Notes under the pieces: model-generated | The model's database searches: none | Seen by the model: the letters and a program-made list of their open reading frames with translations, nothing else | Told to the model about the DNA's origin: nothing | Part shown: positions 62,403 to 64,000 of the stretch, one piece after another | How positions within the stretch are numbered: the first letter of the stretch is position 1 | Layout: each line of letters opens with the position of its first letter | Assembly: GCF_019097595.1 (NCBI RefSeq) | Contig: NC_080710.1 | Span: 13,786,280 to 13,850,279, forward strand | Length of the DNA stretch: 64,000 bases | Source: Hemibagrus wyckioides | Lineage: Eukaryota > Chordata > Actinopteri > Siluriformes > Bagridae | Direction of reading: 5' to 3' | Made by a program: the position numbers and the translations under genes

Positions 62403-63516
62403 GGAATGGAAGACTCTGACCACCCTGTTCTGCACTGCCTCTTCATACAGAAACACTCACAAAGTCTCTACATTTGCTCTAGGTCTTCAAACCAGCCACT
62501 GAGCACGAGTCAGACTGTTGAGCTCTTGTGTGAAAGGGAACACAAGATCAAAAAAAAGGAGAAAATGACACCAGGCATCTGAAGAGGCTAAATCAAAGTA
62601 GAGAAATCAACAACTGACTTTTTATTGTATGAATGAGACTGTTGTAGTTAGGAGGTGCCTCAGGTCAATGTAAAAAGCAAAAAGCTGTATTCTTTCGTGT
62701 GTGTGTGTGTGTGTGTGTGCGCGTGTGTGTGTGTGCGCATAATGATGTGTGAGAGAACAAGTGAAAGGGAAAATGTGTACAGTTGACCATGTGTTAATGA
62801 TCACTGACTTGTACATCTAGGACAGATTTGCTTGGCAGCTTCTTGCTGTAAATCTGTCATCCCATTATTGTAAATATCAAATTAATCCATGAAACTTTAA
62901 AGTATATAAGAAAGAGATAATGCCAAGAAGGAGCGCCATCCTGTGTAATAGCTGTCCCAAGTGTAAAATGAAAAAATGTGCAGGTGTAATAGACCACCAT
63001 TAAATATACATATAATTAAAACTAAATAGCCTCAGATATGAAACTGTACCTTTTTTACTTTCTTTACATTCATTGTGACAATTGCTCAGTGTGGATTATT
63101 GGCTATGTTGACATCCTTGTGATTAATAGTGATACCACTAGTATATACCACTACCACTATAGATACCACAAGACTAATACCACTACAAGACTAGCTGGCT
63201 GTTTAACACAAAATAAGTATTTATATATTTGTTTGGTCTGGCCTAATGTAGGGGTGTCAAAATCTCTAATTCACAGGTGTTTTCTGACTGATGTTTTTTT
63301 TTTGTTTTTATTAAACTTATATTTGTAATGTATTTTTAAAAACCTTGAACCCAATCTTTTTAATGAAGGAGGGTGTTGAAGACAGTCACAATCCCAATGT
63401 TCCTGTCATTATTCGTATCCCAGCAGCAGGACCTCGGTCAGTATTGTCGCTGCCTCTCTGTCACAGTCATCACTAATGAATCCGGCCATTTCTAGTTCAG
63501 ACCGGCTCGCGGTGTC
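62403..63516 (+). other. thbs3 3'UTR and spacer to mir-92b
   Basis: No coding exon. Contains a (GT)n/(GCGT) run at 62697-62738 and ATTAAA signals near 62999 and 63309 that could end thbs3 transcripts. TTTATT near 63304 would be a minus-strand AATAAA, possibly ending the mir-92b primary transcript. Confidence 0.5.
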
Positions 63517-63519
63517 CTC

Positions 63520-63600
63520 GCGCTCCAGGAGGCCGGGACGAGTGCAATATTGGCGGGAAATCTTACAACAATGCACCGCGTCCCGCACCTGCCGGCCGGC
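63520..63600 (-). ncRNA. mir92b: microRNA precursor mir-92b
   Basis: The minus strand reads, 5' to 3', an arm GCAGGTGCGGGACGCGGTGC, a loop beginning ATTGTTGTAAGATTTCCCGC, then the 3p arm. The 3p arm at 63549-63528 begins TATTGCACTCGTCCCGGCCT and ends CC, and is identical to vertebrate miR-92b-3p over all 22 bases as I know it. GGGACG and GTGCA of the 5p arm pair with CGTCCC and TGCAC of the 3p arm, and CCGCCAA before the mature sequence is also as in the human hairpin. miR-92b has the miR-25/92 seed and acts in post-transcriptional repression, for example in neural progenitors. It lies about 1.1 kb past the thbs3 stop on the opposite strand; human MIR92B lies just beyond the 3' end of THBS3, also on the opposite strand. 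Confidence 0.95.
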
Positions 63601-63616
63601 GGGAAACATGATGTTC

Positions 63617-63626
63617 GCGCATGCGC
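63617..63626. promoter_or_regulatory. NRF1-type palindrome upstream of mir-92b
   Basis: GCGCATGCGC is a perfect consensus core for nuclear respiratory factor 1. It lies about 20-30 bases upstream of the hairpin on the mir-92b strand, within the only CpG-rich stretch of the region (about 63480-63680). It may be part of a promoter for the primary transcript or for a transcript leaving to the right. Confidence 0.5.
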
Positions 63627-64000
63627 TGTCCACACCGTGGCCGTCCAACCGCAGAGCAGCGCTAAACACAACAAAAACACACGAGTTGGAGGAGAGCGCC
63701 CATAACACTTTTCACTTTTCACTCAAATATATTATATTAGACATTTAGACTAACATAATAAAATACTTGACTTTCTCACTCAACATTTAAAAGCACGACG
63801 AACTTTGCTTGTTTGGTTTATATTCACTGTTTTGGAGCAGAGAACAAGCAATAGCAGGAGAATCAGAAACGCAGTCCTTCACATGATGGTACAAATGGGC
63901 TTTCTTTGTTTGTTAACATTTTATGTAGCATGTGTTATTTCTTTTGCATGCCTATGCATTCCTAAGTACTTAGTTAAAAAAAAATACAGCGAGCACGTGT
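63627..64000. other. Right edge, CpG-rich then AT-rich, no gene seen
   Basis: CpG density falls off after about 63680. I see no splice-supported exon. Open frames of 76 to 99 residues crossing 63409-63748 on both strands overlap the mir-92b hairpin and have no protein motif. Confidence 0.5.

Noticed and set aside
63550..63606. Two E2F-like sites (TTGGCGGGAAA and GGCGGGAAA) as a cell-cycle promoter
   Set aside because: The first is part of the mir-92b hairpin loop, which has the same CCGCCAA in the human precursor. The second borders the hairpin. RNA structure explains the first motif better.
63409..63748. Open frames of 76-99 residues on both strands at the right edge
   Set aside because: They overlap the mir-92b hairpin, lack any motif and result from high GC content.

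Overview
This is a 64 kb piece of a vertebrate nuclear genome, almost certainly a teleost fish. Coding information is split into many short GT-AG exons. The introns and spacers are AT-rich and full of Tc1-type transposons with terminal inverted repeats (TIRs), L2-type LINE tails, tRNA-derived SINEs and long microsatellites. The repeat set would suit an otophysan such as a catfish, but that is a guess.

Layout, left to right. (1) 1-9.7 kb: the 3' part of a Tc1 element with an open transposase, then two tandem plus-strand MS4A-type four-transmembrane genes; the first lacks its 5' end. (2) 9.7-13 kb: 3'UTR, a MITE-like inverted repeat and an old dispersed repeat. (3) 13.07-16.7 kb: a complete nine-exon nudt17. 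(4) 18.6-22.9 kb, minus strand: a seven-exon transmembrane mucin whose SEA domain, membrane segment and juxtamembrane cysteines look like MUC1. Its domain order differs: the serine/threonine repeats lie between SEA and membrane, not before SEA. (5) 23.7-25.6 kb: a single V-set immunoglobulin receptor with a tyrosine motif. (6) 27.9-40.1 kb: mtx1 (metaxin 1), eight exons with a 7 kb first intron. (7) 40-48.5 kb: a transposon-rich spacer. (8) 48.6-62.4 kb: thbs3 (thrombospondin 3), 23 coding exons. (9) 63.5-63.6 kb, minus strand: a mir-92b hairpin with the exact mature miR-92b-3p.

Together muc1-like, mtx1, thbs3 and mir-92b correspond to the human 1q22 block MUC1-MIR92B-THBS3-MTX1, which is independent support for calling the mucin a MUC1 homologue. 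Gene order and orientation are rearranged: mtx1 and thbs3 are head-to-tail here, whereas mammals have them head-to-head.

The exon models of nudt17, muc1-like, the Ig receptor, mtx1 and thbs3 were built by hand from splice sites and reading phase. Each gives a coding length divisible by three with consistent phases. There is no CRISPR array, operon or other prokaryotic feature. The most unusual item is the MUC1-like mucin with inverted SEA/mucin order.
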